29,552 nucleotides of DNA from Vavraia culicis subsp. floridensis. Lineage: Eukaryota; Microsporidia; Pleistophoridae. A model generated the notes under the pieces. It ran no database searches, was not told where the DNA came from, and saw only the letters and a list, made by a program, of their open reading frames with translations. The stretch is taken from the NCBI RefSeq assembly GCF_000192795.1, contig NW_007360640.1, positions 1 through 29,552 on the forward strand. The letters are read 5' to 3'. Positions within the stretch are counted from its first letter, which is position 1, and each line of letters starts with the position of its first letter. The translations under genes and the position numbers were made by a program. Below, piece after piece: positions 1-8,473 of this stretch.

Positions 1-325
1 CTACACCATTGTCCACCTGATCATTCATGAGGCAATCGCTCGTCACAACCAATCTATTCGATTGATAGCCTTTGACATTCATTATTTTGCTAGTTCGTCC
101 TTCTCTCAGTATCTTGACCTCAAAGTTAATCGGAGTTCCGATTTCTCCCGGTGAGAGGAAGTAAGTGTGTACCGAAGATGGCTTGGCATTAGCGAACAAC
201 TCAGCCGACAAGAGGGACAGCGATACCAGATGACCGCCGAATGCGGGATAAGAAGGAAAAGGCGACCACAACTCTGATGCGATAAAGGTATTGTCATCGT
301 GTTTTATCAAATCAAAAAGCGGCAT
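1..325 (-). CDS. Acyl-CoA thioesterase, TesB/ACOT8 type (N-terminal part, cut by window edge)
   Basis: Reading the minus strand from the ATG at 325 gives 108 uninterrupted codons to the left edge. The product starts MPLFDLIKHDD and has the order typical of the first hot-dog domain of TesB/ACOT8 acyl-CoA thioesterases: a Phe-Gly-Gly-(His)-(Leu)-Val segment (FGGHLVSLSLLSA), then VHTYFLSPGEIGTPI, matching the family's 'H-[SC]-x-x-YF-x-x-G-[DN]-x-x-x-P-[IV]' pattern, then a strand ending in the conserved ESGRS-like turn (here EGRTSKIMNVKGYQ). The family hydrolyses acyl-CoA to free fatty acid and CoA. The usual catalytic Asp/Thr/Gln residues lie in the second hot-dog domain, outside the window, so activity cannot be judged. 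The start is supported by AT-rich sequence and a CCCC tract (ttaccccgtctac) directly upstream, as in other genes here. Confidence 0.8.
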   Translation of the reverse strand, partial: MPLFDLIKHDDNTFIASELWSPFPSYPAFGGHLVSLSLLSAELFANAKPSSVHTYFLSPGEIGTPINFEVKILREGRTSKIMNVKGYQSNRLVVTSDCLMNDQVDNGV

Positions 326-1629
326 GTAGACGGGGTAATATTTTTTTATTAAATTAGCTGTGATACCATTATAAAAACAGGAGGCGCATTGAACATATAT
401 TGATGAGGCATGCTAACGAACCGCTACTCCTCTACTTTTTACATGTTGGGATAGTGTTCCTCCATGTTTATCAACCGGTAGTGCATCGTGTTACGAGTGC
501 AGTACTTTTGGCGTTTTTTATGGAACTACGTTCTTTGATTGCCTCACATACCACACCACCCAAACGAACACGTTTTTCTAATTTGCAGGAAGTTTGTATT
601 GCAGCCACTAACCTTTGGCACCAAGAAAAATGAACGTTTTAATCCGTGCGACAGCTGAGCACGCATTTTTGCTGCAGCAGAAAGGCATGCACCAACTATA
701 AAAATGATCTCTACGCACGAATCATGACCTGTGTGCAACTCTCTACCTAGAAGCAGTATGATGAACCATTCCCATTGGTGTGGAAAGCCATATTCGGTTT
801 TACATATAATTTTTGATAAGCATTCTGAAATGCATTCGCCATTCGTCTCACTCTGTGCGCGTCCATAAAAATATCACGCGGTGTTCCTCTCATTCTTTCC
901 ACAAAATGAGCGTTTTCTCCCGTAAGAACAATCCAACATTTCCATTTTTGATGCGCTACAAGAGGAACAGGTGTCGATACGCATTTTATTAACGCGGTCT
1001 ATTCAACTTGTATGATCAGCAACGACAATTTTCTAAGATAGCAGAGGTATTACAATAAAACTCACACTTCTGGAATCGCTTGTCATGCATCTACTGGTGC
1101 ATACCAACCGCAAAAATATCGCACTCGATCCACGAACAACGCGCACATTATTTTTTGTCCATACACCTCGTCTTCTCACAGCAGGAAACAACCTTTCATC
1201 CACGTTTTGTTTGTTTAATGTTGTACCTGTGCGATATCTCCTATATGAATGGGTTGTTCAGCCCTTGCAAACCGCAATAACACGTCACATCAAGGACAAG
1301 CACATCCATGGAAGATCATCACCGCATCTCAGTTACCAATCAATGTGCCAATCCATCTTGTAGTCTCGTTACAGCCATGTCCTTTTCTCTACGTGTGGTG
1401 CATCGTGCGCTCAAAAATACGCCAATTCCATTTCTGAAGAAGAACCACGCTATAAATGCCTTCCTACCCGCTAACCGTCATTTTTTTACCCAAAATACGT
1501 TTATTGCCTCTTTGCACAACATCACAATGCTATTCTCACTGTAATCAGTCGGAGAATAAACCACATGGGCTTAGCTCAAAAGAGTGACTCTGACAAACCG
1601 AAAAGTTCTTAAACCTAACTTTAATAGAA
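326..1629. other. Intergenic, no supported gene
   Basis: About 1.3 kb between the 5' end of the thioesterase gene and the 3' end of the disulfide isomerase gene. Short open frames of 60-90 codons occur on both strands, but they overlap each other, have erratic composition and resemble no family I know. I see no tandem repeat and no tRNA-like fold. Confidence 0.6.
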
Positions 1630-2988
1630 TTATAGCTCTTGTTTGACAGCCTCGACCTTCTCCTTGATCTCGCTCTTAACATCCTCAATCTTCTTCTCAA
1701 GCTCCTTCTTCTCAGCCTCATCCTTGAGATCCTTCTCGGACACGTTCTGTCCAGTCTTGGTGAGATCAACATTCAATGAGCCGTTTGTTTTGATAAAATT
1801 AGTGAAATCCTCCTCCGTTCTGCTGAACTCCTTGTACTCGACCGGTTCATCCTTGCCTGCCGCGTATAACATTATCGTGGGGAACGCCTTGATGTTCACA
1901 TCAGGTACGTCGTTCTCGTACAGATTAATGTATCCTACCTTCACCTTGCTGTTGTCCCTTGTTCTCTCAGCAAGTTTCTCGATCGTGGGCAAAAGCGAGA
2001 TGCAGTGTGGACACGTCTCGGATCCGTATACAATAAAGACATCGCGCTTCTCATCACGCACAAAGTCATTATGCGTGGTACCAACAACCTTTATGAGATC
2101 CTTCTGCTCTTGAGGAACAGGCTCAGAACGAACAAAAGGCATCAAAAGGCCTTTCTCGTAATCGCTTAAAAACTGTGTGAGATTATCTTTGGTCACGTTC
2201 ACCAGTCTGTGTTTCTTTCCTTCAACCAAGTGAACGAGAGCGGGCATCTGCTCCTCGTTGACTTTGAAGTGGTTCAGATCGGTCCTTCCCGGGATGTACT
2301 TCAGCATGCCGAACTTGTACTTGTCTCGCAGATCTGTCGCAATAGATTTGAGCTCATCCTTGAGTTGCTTGTCTTGCGAACCGGTGTAGAAGATGTAAAA
2401 TGCAGGCAATTTGCTCTCATCGATGTGCCGTATACCCTCTGAGGTCAAGACAGATAGAACGGGTGCCATAACGGTACCGAATGAATGGTCCAACTTTGTT
2501 CTGTAGCTCATATTCTCAGTGGCATTGTATGCGTACACACCCGGATATGTGACATTGAGGCTCTTTGCCAATTTCTTATCGTTTGACATGAAATACGGGA
2601 TGTCGTCCTCCATTACTTTCATGATCTGCTGCTTCTGCTCGTTCGTGATCTGATCGGCAAAGAAAACGAAGAAAGTTTTCTTGCCCGCTTCGATCTGCTC
2701 AATGGTAGACTCGTCCTTCTTCTTCTCCAGATCGGCGGCAATTTTCGTCAGCTTCGCATTTGAAATTTCCAATCGTGCTTTAAAACACTCTGTCATTTCA
2801 AGTACATCCTCCTTCTCAACCTGTATAGCAAGTCCTTTGTCCTCGATAACGGGCTTTTCATCGTTCGTCCGTTTGACATCTGCCGTATCCCTGAGGCTGT
2901 TCATCTCCTCATCGGAGAAGTCTCCCCTCACCGCCACACGCGCCATTACCAGCGATATGAATGCAAGTACCAACATTTTTCTCATCAT
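1630..2988 (-). CDS. Protein disulfide isomerase-like ER protein with one CPHC site
   Basis: The product is a 452-residue secretory protein. It starts with a signal peptide (MMRKMLVLAFISLVMARVAVRG), followed by a charged helical stretch. Two thioredoxin-fold domains without active sites follow, resembling PDI b and b' (TFFVFFAD, PYFMSNDKKLAKSLNV, LPAFYIFYTG, MPALVHLVEGKK). A redox-active a'-like domain carries CPHC at about residues 326-329 and the cis-proline strand IKAFPTIMLY. The C-terminus is Lys-rich coiled coil ending in KQEL, which resembles a KDEL-type retrieval signal. Canonical PDI is a-b-b'-a' with two CxxC sites; here the first a domain is missing. An in-frame ATG lies 12 bases upstream at 3000. 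I prefer 2988 because a cccc tract directly precedes it and TATAAATA (3008-3015) sits exactly 20 bp upstream, the same spacing as in the two membrane genes at 14777 and 16223. Confidence 0.88.
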   Translation of the reverse strand: MMRKMLVLAFISLVMARVAVRGDFSDEEMNSLRDTADVKRTNDEKPVIEDKGLAIQVEKEDVLEMTECFKARLEISNAKLTKIAADLEKKKDESTIEQIEAGKKTFFVFFADQITNEQKQQIMKVMEDDIPYFMSNDKKLAKSLNVTYPGVYAYNATENMSYRTKLDHSFGTVMAPVLSVLTSEGIRHIDESKLPAFYIFYTGSQDKQLKDELKSIATDLRDKYKFGMLKYIPGRTDLNHFKVNEEQMPALVHLVEGKKHRLVNVTKDNLTQFLSDYEKGLLMPFVRSEPVPQEQKDLIKVVGTTHNDFVRDEKRDVFIVYGSETCPHCISLLPTIEKLAERTRDNSKVKVGYINLYENDVPDVNIKAFPTIMLYAAGKDEPVEYKEFSRTEEDFTNFIKTNGSLNVDLTKTGQNVSEKDLKDEAEKKELEKKIEDVKSEIKEKVEAVKQEL

Positions 2989-3007
2989 GCAGGGGTTCAT
3001 CCGTTTT

Positions 3008-3015
3008 TATTTATA
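3008..3015 (-). promoter_or_regulatory. TATA box of the disulfide isomerase gene
   Basis: TATAAATA on the minus strand, 20 bp from the preferred ATG at 2988 (8 bp from the alternative ATG at 3000). The same octamer at the same spacing precedes the ATGs at 14777 and 16223. Confidence 0.5.
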
Positions 3016-5062
3016 TTTTTTTCTTTTAATTTATGCGAGCATCAATTAATTAAAAAGGTGTCCCTGCATTGGTGCACCGCAACTTTTTCAATGTTTTTCA
3101 CGTTTTTATCGCAAAAACACGAGCGCACTGCTGGCACACTCCTTCAACTATTCTCTTGCTACACCTTAAAGTCGTCAAACAGCCCTTTCAAGCACTACTC
3201 ACACCAAAAACATTTATTCCACACCTTCTTCATGTGCCAAGGCATATCGCTCCGCGCAGTTAATGCTTTATGCAAACAAATTCGCTTAAATATCTTCAAA
3301 CTACGCATAAACAAGTTCAATACTAGCATGACATGATCAACGTGCGAATACTACTGTTCCAAAACACAACCATGTTTGTGCATTCTACTATGCTACACTA
3401 AAACGCATAAGTTGCACACTGCTACATTCCTCGGAGTGTTCGCGTCTCCCTTGCAAATAACAAATTCAGCTACTATTTCTTTTTTCCGTCTCTTGGCGAT
3501 ACGCGCATTCATTCATCAAAATTTACTGTTCCATGCAGATGTGTGCTCAATGCCCTTTCGCTTCCTCCTCTGTCACAGGATGTACAAGAAATGCTATCCG
3601 ATTTACCATACATTCCCTTTTTAGCCCAAGCAACCACGCATTATGCCGTATTCGTTGTAAAAACTTTTAATCAAACACGTGGCTCGAATCCACGAGCACC
3701 GCATTATTTTCTTGTTCATAATACGCACCACACATGCATCATTTCTTCGTTCCGGTACGGTTCTCGGCAAAGATTGAGCACTTGCTTGGAAAGAGCACGT
3801 AGCAAAATGTGAGTTGCGTTATCTGCGGCAACAAAAGAATAAAAATAAATTAATGCGGAGTAAGAGAGTGATGGAAACGTGGAAAAGAGTTTTTGCCTTG
3901 GAAATCGGTTTAATCATCACCTCACAATCACAACAAGTGGGCAAATTTCTTGGTGTGCTAAGCACCCGCCTTTAGCTCACGGTTCAAAATAAGTATTACA
4001 AGCGGAAACACACCAACACAATAATTTATTTCTTTGTGAAGCACGAATTGATTGACAATTAAATTTGATTGATGCTCAAGGAAATTATTCGTGCATCTAG
4101 CATGGAGGAGAACCGGTAATAAGGCTTTAAGTACCTATCACCAGTGATATTACTTGATCATACGATGCGTAACTGCCGATTCTTTCTTTTGATAGATGAT
4201 CCTAATTTCCGATTACGAATTAATTCATAACCCATCCCAAAAAATGCATTTGCAGCAGAAAACATTTAGCGAACTGCTGGCACGATAATCGTTCAAGAAA
4301 TGTTCTAAAAAATGAGAGGATAAGCAGCAGGTAAATTTACTGCTGTTGCAAGAAGATGCTCTATTTGCTGTCAGCATGGAAAGCTGATTATTCAAACGAT
4401 GTTAACAGCGAAAAACTGCTTTATGCCCTTTTCTTCTGGCTATCGCTCACTTATCACACCACCAGCCGCACAATTTATCTAAATTTCTCATCCTCAAGCT
4501 AAAAACTCAATTTAATCTATTAAATTAAGGAATTTAAGGGTATCAAATGAGTAAGGGCTGGAAGTAATGTGTGTACAACGTTGGAATAAAATGATACCGT
4601 TGTGATTGCGTATTTGTGATATAAAATGTTATTTTTTATCATTTTATTTTAGTATTTTTATTTTAGTATTTTATTTTTATTTTGTATTTTAGTGTTTTAA
4701 TTTTAGTGTTTTTCATCATTTTATTTTGCTCTATTTTCAATTCGCCTCAATCATTTATGCCCTATACCCTCCTTTAATTCTCTCGTTTTGTTTATTCCAA
4801 ATCAAATAACCAATACAAACACGATTCTCATCTTTCCAATTAATTTTTAATTAAAAATACAGATCAACAGCATCTCACAAATAGCCTGTTCCTCACAAAA
4901 TCGACTTTCGGTACACACACGTATCGTTTTCGCTGCTACTTCTCCCAGCACATATCGCGTACTTTTCATGTTTGCCCATACCGTGCCGTGTTTTGTCCGC
5001 AAACGTGTTGTGGTTGTGTTTTTGATTTCATACAAAAATTTATTACCCATATATTATCAACA
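3016..5062. other. Large intergenic region, no supported gene
   Basis: About 2 kb with no convincing gene. Open frames of up to 92 codons (3058-3812) lack a promoter-like context and recognisable motifs. Positions 4620-4740 are a T-rich degenerate array of TTTTATTTTAGTATT-like units. A hairpin at 3679-3695 (CGTGG, loop CTCGAAT, CCACG) imitates a tRNA T-arm, but no acceptor, D or anticodon arms fit around it. Positions 5028-5062 (AAATTTATTACCC) look like the promoter of the downstream helicase. Confidence 0.55.
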
Positions 5063-5242
5063 ATGCAGCACAACAATACTTTTAACAAGAAAACAAATAA
5101 TTCTAATGAAAACAAAGGTAAACGGAACGGTGGTACGAGGAGCGTACACGCACGGCCGAACAGAAATAACGAGGAAAATAGTAAACAGGTACAAAACGAG
5201 CACTTGGACACGAATGGAACTAAAGTGCTAAAAAAATGGTAA
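5063..5242 (+). CDS. Asn/Lys/Arg-rich ORF, probably the detached N-terminus of the Dhh1 gene
   Basis: The 59-residue frame starts MQHNNTFNKKTNNSN, is rich in Asn, Lys, Arg and Gly, and ends KVLKKW-stop. It has the promoter context expected of a real gene (AAATTTATTACCC about 12-25 bp upstream of the ATG). The helicase frame downstream lacks such a context. Its composition continues smoothly into the frame that opens at 5232 (KNGNNTASTDGGAAKREV...) and runs without a stop into the helicase. The two frames differ by one base at a run of seven A (5230-5236). The simplest reading is one gene interrupted by a one-base indel: sequencing error, real mutation or +1 frameshifting. A free small ORF is less likely. 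Confidence 0.45.
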   Translation: MQHNNTFNKKTNNSNENKGKRNGGTRSVHARPNRNNEENSKQVQNEHLDTNGTKVLKKW

Positions 5243-5309
5243 TAATACTGCGAGTACTGATGGTGGAGCAGCGAAAAGAGAGGTGAGTGACGGGTTATTC
5301 GGCGAAAAA

Positions 5310-7628
5310 ATGAACGGAGCACGCGAAGAAGTGAATGGTATGCCCGTAGATGAAGAAGTGAATGACAGCACCATTCTCAATGAAACTATGCATAATAATA
5401 TTTTGCGTAATCAGATTATGCATGGTGATCGTTCTAGAACAGAATTAAGAAATATAGAAAGTATAAATAGAAGCGGGCGCATCGATGAAAGGGTGTGTCT
5501 GAAGGTACGTGAAAGGGTGGTTCAGACTAAAACAGGGGATGGCAACCAGAATAAAACAGGGGACGATGCGGGTGGTTTATGTTATGAAGAGAGCGTTGAT
5601 CCAAACGATAAGGGAAATAAGAATGGAGGAACCGAGAGGAAGGAGTGCGATGAGGGAACAAATAGGAAGAATACGAGACGAACAGCTAATAACAGAATAG
5701 GTGATAATAAACCGTTTTACGGTAACAGAGGCGGATACGCGGATGACGTACGCGATAACAGGGGCAGATATGATAGGGATGCGAGGAACAAGGGGAGTGG
5801 TTTAGATGAAAGTAGGAGAAAATATGACAGGAGCAGATGCTATGATGATGGTGTAAATTATAGTGATGGAAGTGCAGTGAGAAATACACGGCCATACAAC
5901 GGTACGGACGGGCTGTCTGGTGGTAGAAGGGATGATACACGAAACGTAAAGGACGAGCATTTACACGGGTGCAAAAGTACGATGGATAGTTCATCTCTGG
6001 TCAATGATGGGGGGCGTAAGCCGAGGGATCGAAAGCCTTTTGTCGGCAGGGATGGAAGGAACGTAAACAGCAGATCGGAAATGGTTTCATCATCAAGTGG
6101 TGAGCGGGAAGGGACTGAAGCAGAGTATGGAACAATGGGAAGCACAAGCAAAGCAAGAAGTGACGAGTTGATCATGAACAAGGAAAGAGATTCGCAAATT
6201 GGTGGAAATACTGAGGTAGAACCCGGTAATTTTAAGAGAAATGTTAGTGAAACAGGAGAAGGTACGGGGGACACTGCTACGCTCTCAACGAGCACTTTTA
6301 CATCGAGTTTGACCGACAGCCTGTCAAATAACGATGTGCCGACCAAATCAACGGAACAGAACCACAAAAACAGGATGATGAGGAAACTGTTCAAGAACCT
6401 GCAACTGGCCGAAGAGAAGTACGGCATCGATGTTCTAAAGGAGTACAAAAACATAAAAAGAAGCGATGATGTGAACGAGTTCAAGGAAATGACGTGGGAT
6501 AGCCTGGGACTGGACAAGCGCATTATACAAGCACTAGACAGCTTGGGGTACAAGTATCCCTCACCGGTGCAGAAGCAGGTTCTGAGCACCAGCAGGAACA
6601 ACCTTGTGGTCAGAGCAAAGAACGGAACGGGCAAGACGCTGGCGTACTTGCTTCCCATACTGAACAGCATTTTAAAATCGGAAGAGAACGAAAAGGTAAA
6701 AACGATTATTTTGGTTCCTACACGAGAACTTGCCATGCAGGTGGCAAAGGTGGCCAAAAGATTGGCAACACATTTTGATAAAAGCGCAGTTTTGATGCCA
6801 TCGTACGGCGGATCGAATCTGTACGAGGACATAATACGAATCAAGGCCGGTATTGACGGCATCATAAGCACGCCTGGGCGTATTTTAGATCTGATAGAGC
6901 GGCAGGTGCTGCTGTTGGGCAGTGTAAACGATGTGATACTGGATGAAGCGGACAAGCTCCTATCGTTGGAGTACAAAGATACTTTGCGAAAGATACTGCG
7001 CAACATAAATTACAGAAAGAGCGTTTACAATCTAAGACTGTTCTCGGCAACGTTTCCTCTGCCTGTGAACGATTTTGTAGAGCGCAACATGAAGAACGTG
7101 CTGTTCATCAATCTGATGAAGGAGAGCTGTCTCTTGGCACTCAAGCAGTTCTACTGCTGTGTCAAAACGGAGTATAAGTTGCACTGCCTCATCACATTGC
7201 TACGCAAGGTGAAATACACACAAACAATCATTTTCTGTAATAGAACCAAAACAGCAGAACTGCTTGCCTATAGAATTACTGAACTGGGGTATTCGTGCTA
7301 CTTCTTATCCGGTAAAATGACACAAGACGAGCGGAACACCATATTCTACTCGTTCACCAACCTAAAGATAAACATTTTGGTGTCCACCGATCTGACAACG
7401 CGTGGCATAGATGTGCCAGGCATTAACCTTGTTATAAATTTTGATTGGCCCAGAACAATAGAAAGCTACCTGCACAGGATAGGACGGGCGGGTAGGTTCG
7501 GAACTAAGGGTATCAGCATTAGCTTGGTAGGTGATGATGAGAGAAAGGAGGTTGTAAGGGTGGAGAGTGCTCTGAGCTGTGAGTTGTTGCCAGTGAGTGA
7601 TCCAAGCTTTAACGAGTATTGCCGATGA
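5310..7628 (+). CDS. DHH1: DEAD-box RNA helicase, DDX6/Dhh1 type, with long disordered N-terminal extension
   Basis: The 772-residue frame begins at the first ATG; the frame is open upstream to 5232. Residues ~1-390 are low complexity, rich in Arg, Asn, Gly and Asp (for example DNRGRYDRDARNKG), and probably disordered. The helicase core follows with all motifs in order: Q motif (YPSPVQKQ), I (RAKNGTGKT), Ia (PTRELAMQ), GG (YGGS), Ib (TPGR), II (DEAD), III (SAT), IV (TIIFCNRT), V (STDLTTRGID) and VI (YLHRIGRAGRFG). The RAKNGTGKT variant of motif I is typical of DDX6/Dhh1, which drives translational repression and decapping in cytoplasmic P-bodies. Family members are usually near 430-510 residues with short N-termini, so the extension is unusual. 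The true start is probably 5063, upstream of a frameshift at 5230-5236. Confidence 0.88.
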   Translation: MNGAREEVNGMPVDEEVNDSTILNETMHNNILRNQIMHGDRSRTELRNIESINRSGRIDERVCLKVRERVVQTKTGDGNQNKTGDDAGGLCYEESVDPNDKGNKNGGTERKECDEGTNRKNTRRTANNRIGDNKPFYGNRGGYADDVRDNRGRYDRDARNKGSGLDESRRKYDRSRCYDDGVNYSDGSAVRNTRPYNGTDGLSGGRRDDTRNVKDEHLHGCKSTMDSSSLVNDGGRKPRDRKPFVGRDGRNVNSRSEMVSSSSGEREGTEAEYGTMGSTSKARSDELIMNKERDSQIGGNTEVEPGNFKRNVSETGEGTGDTATLSTSTFTSSLTDSLSNNDVPTKSTEQNHKNRMMRKLFKNLQLAEEKYGIDVLKEYKNIKRSDDVNEFKEMTWDSLGLDKRIIQALDSLGYKYPSPVQKQVLSTSRNNLVVRAKNGTGKTLAYLLPILNSILKSEENEKVKTIILVPTRELAMQVAKVAKRLATHFDKSAVLMPSYGGSNLYEDIIRIKAGIDGIISTPGRILDLIERQVLLLGSVNDVILDEADKLLSLEYKDTLRKILRNINYRKSVYNLRLFSATFPLPVNDFVERNMKNVLFINLMKESCLLALKQFYCCVKTEYKLHCLITLLRKVKYTQTIIFCNRTKTAELLAYRITELGYSCYFLSGKMTQDERNTIFYSFTNLKINILVSTDLTTRGIDVPGINLVINFDWPRTIESYLHRIGRAGRFGTKGISISLVGDDERKEVVRVESALSCELLPVSDPSFNEYCR

Positions 7629-7679
7629 GTGATCGGTTTTGTGGATGAGGATGAAGTAAAGGTGTTTTTATTTAGGTGG

Positions 7680-7892
7680 TTGTACGGTTGTGATAGGATT
7701 AGAGGGTTGTGATAGGATTGTACGTTGTAATAGGATTAGAGGGTTGTGATAGGATTGTACGTTGTGATAGGATTGTACGGTTGTGATAGGATTGTACGTT
7801 GTGATAGGATTGTACGGTTGTGATAGGATTGTACGGTTGTGATAGGATTGTACGGTTGTGATAGGATTGTACGGTTGTGATAGGATTGTACG
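7680..7892. repeat. 19-bp minisatellite 3' of the Dhh1 gene
   Basis: About 11 head-to-tail copies of TTGTACGGTTGTGATAGGA, with an 18-bp variant lacking one G and variants with AGAGGG in place of TACGG. It begins about 50 bp after the helicase stop codon. The 3' copies are more uniform than the 5' copies, suggesting recent expansion at that end. Confidence 0.92.
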
Positions 7893-8445
7893 GGGTTAGA
7901 GGATGGTATGGCATGGCTGATGTGGTATGTAATGCCGGTATTGGTTTTATACCAGGTATGGCATTGCACGAGATGGGCCGTACTAACGCAACCTTTGTTA
8001 ATGGCACATTGATGAGATTAGTACGATATAAAAGGATACAGCGGTGTATTCCTGATCGCGATGCACAGCCTAATTTATCAAGCACACGTCACAACCTGCC
8101 TGGTGATAGATTAAGGTACAGCTTAGGTTTTTTACAAATGTACCATTCATAGCGAAAAGAATTTAATTCAGCGGCTCGCATACTTTACGTACCCACCAAG
8201 CGCTAGACAAGTGAATTATTGGTCAAGTATCGGTGAAGTACCCCAGAAATAGAACCGCAGCATTAATTAGCAGTGATGCGCGAGATAAATGCTAACATCA
8301 CTGCTCCTCATAGAAATTAATATGAGGAGCGTTCCACCACTGATTACGTACCACCATGCCAACAGTAGCAACGTATCGTACCGAGTGGTGCTACATCGTG
8401 CGCACACCACCACTACACCAAAACAAATCATGTTTCATCCTCCGT

Positions 8446-8450
8446 TATAA
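8446..8450 (+). promoter_or_regulatory. TATA-like element of the membrane protein gene
   Basis: TTATAA beginning about 28 bp before the ATG at 8474. Similar AT-rich elements lie 20-30 bp before most starts in this window. Confidence 0.35.
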
Positions 8451-8473
8451 ACTCTCACCGCACAAACAAACCA

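Larger units (their letters stand above)
7629..8473. other. Intergenic with minisatellite; no gene seen
   Basis: It contains the 19-bp tandem array (7680-7892) and then about 580 bp without a supported gene. ORFs antisense to the array (Asn-Pro-Ile-Thr-Thr repeats) are products of the repeat. The final 30 bases hold TATAA (8446-8450) 24 bp before the next ATG. Confidence 0.6.

Noticed and set aside
1563..1620. GGGCTTAGCTCA resembling the 5' end of a tRNA
   Set aside because: The D-loop would have only four bases without GG, and no T-arm follows at the right distance.
3679..3710. tRNA-like T-arm (CGTGG-CTCGAAT-CCACG)
   Set aside because: The loop lacks the usual TTC start, and no acceptor, D or anticodon arms can be folded around it on either strand.
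5277..5292. GTGAGT as an intron 5' splice site in the helicase gene
   Set aside because: No matching branch site and 3' site restores a better frame. The upstream frame already stops at 5242, before this GT.
5858..7006. 382-codon minus-strand frame opposite the helicase
   Set aside because: Antisense shadow of the Arg/Asn/Gly-rich coding region and helicase core; no independent features.
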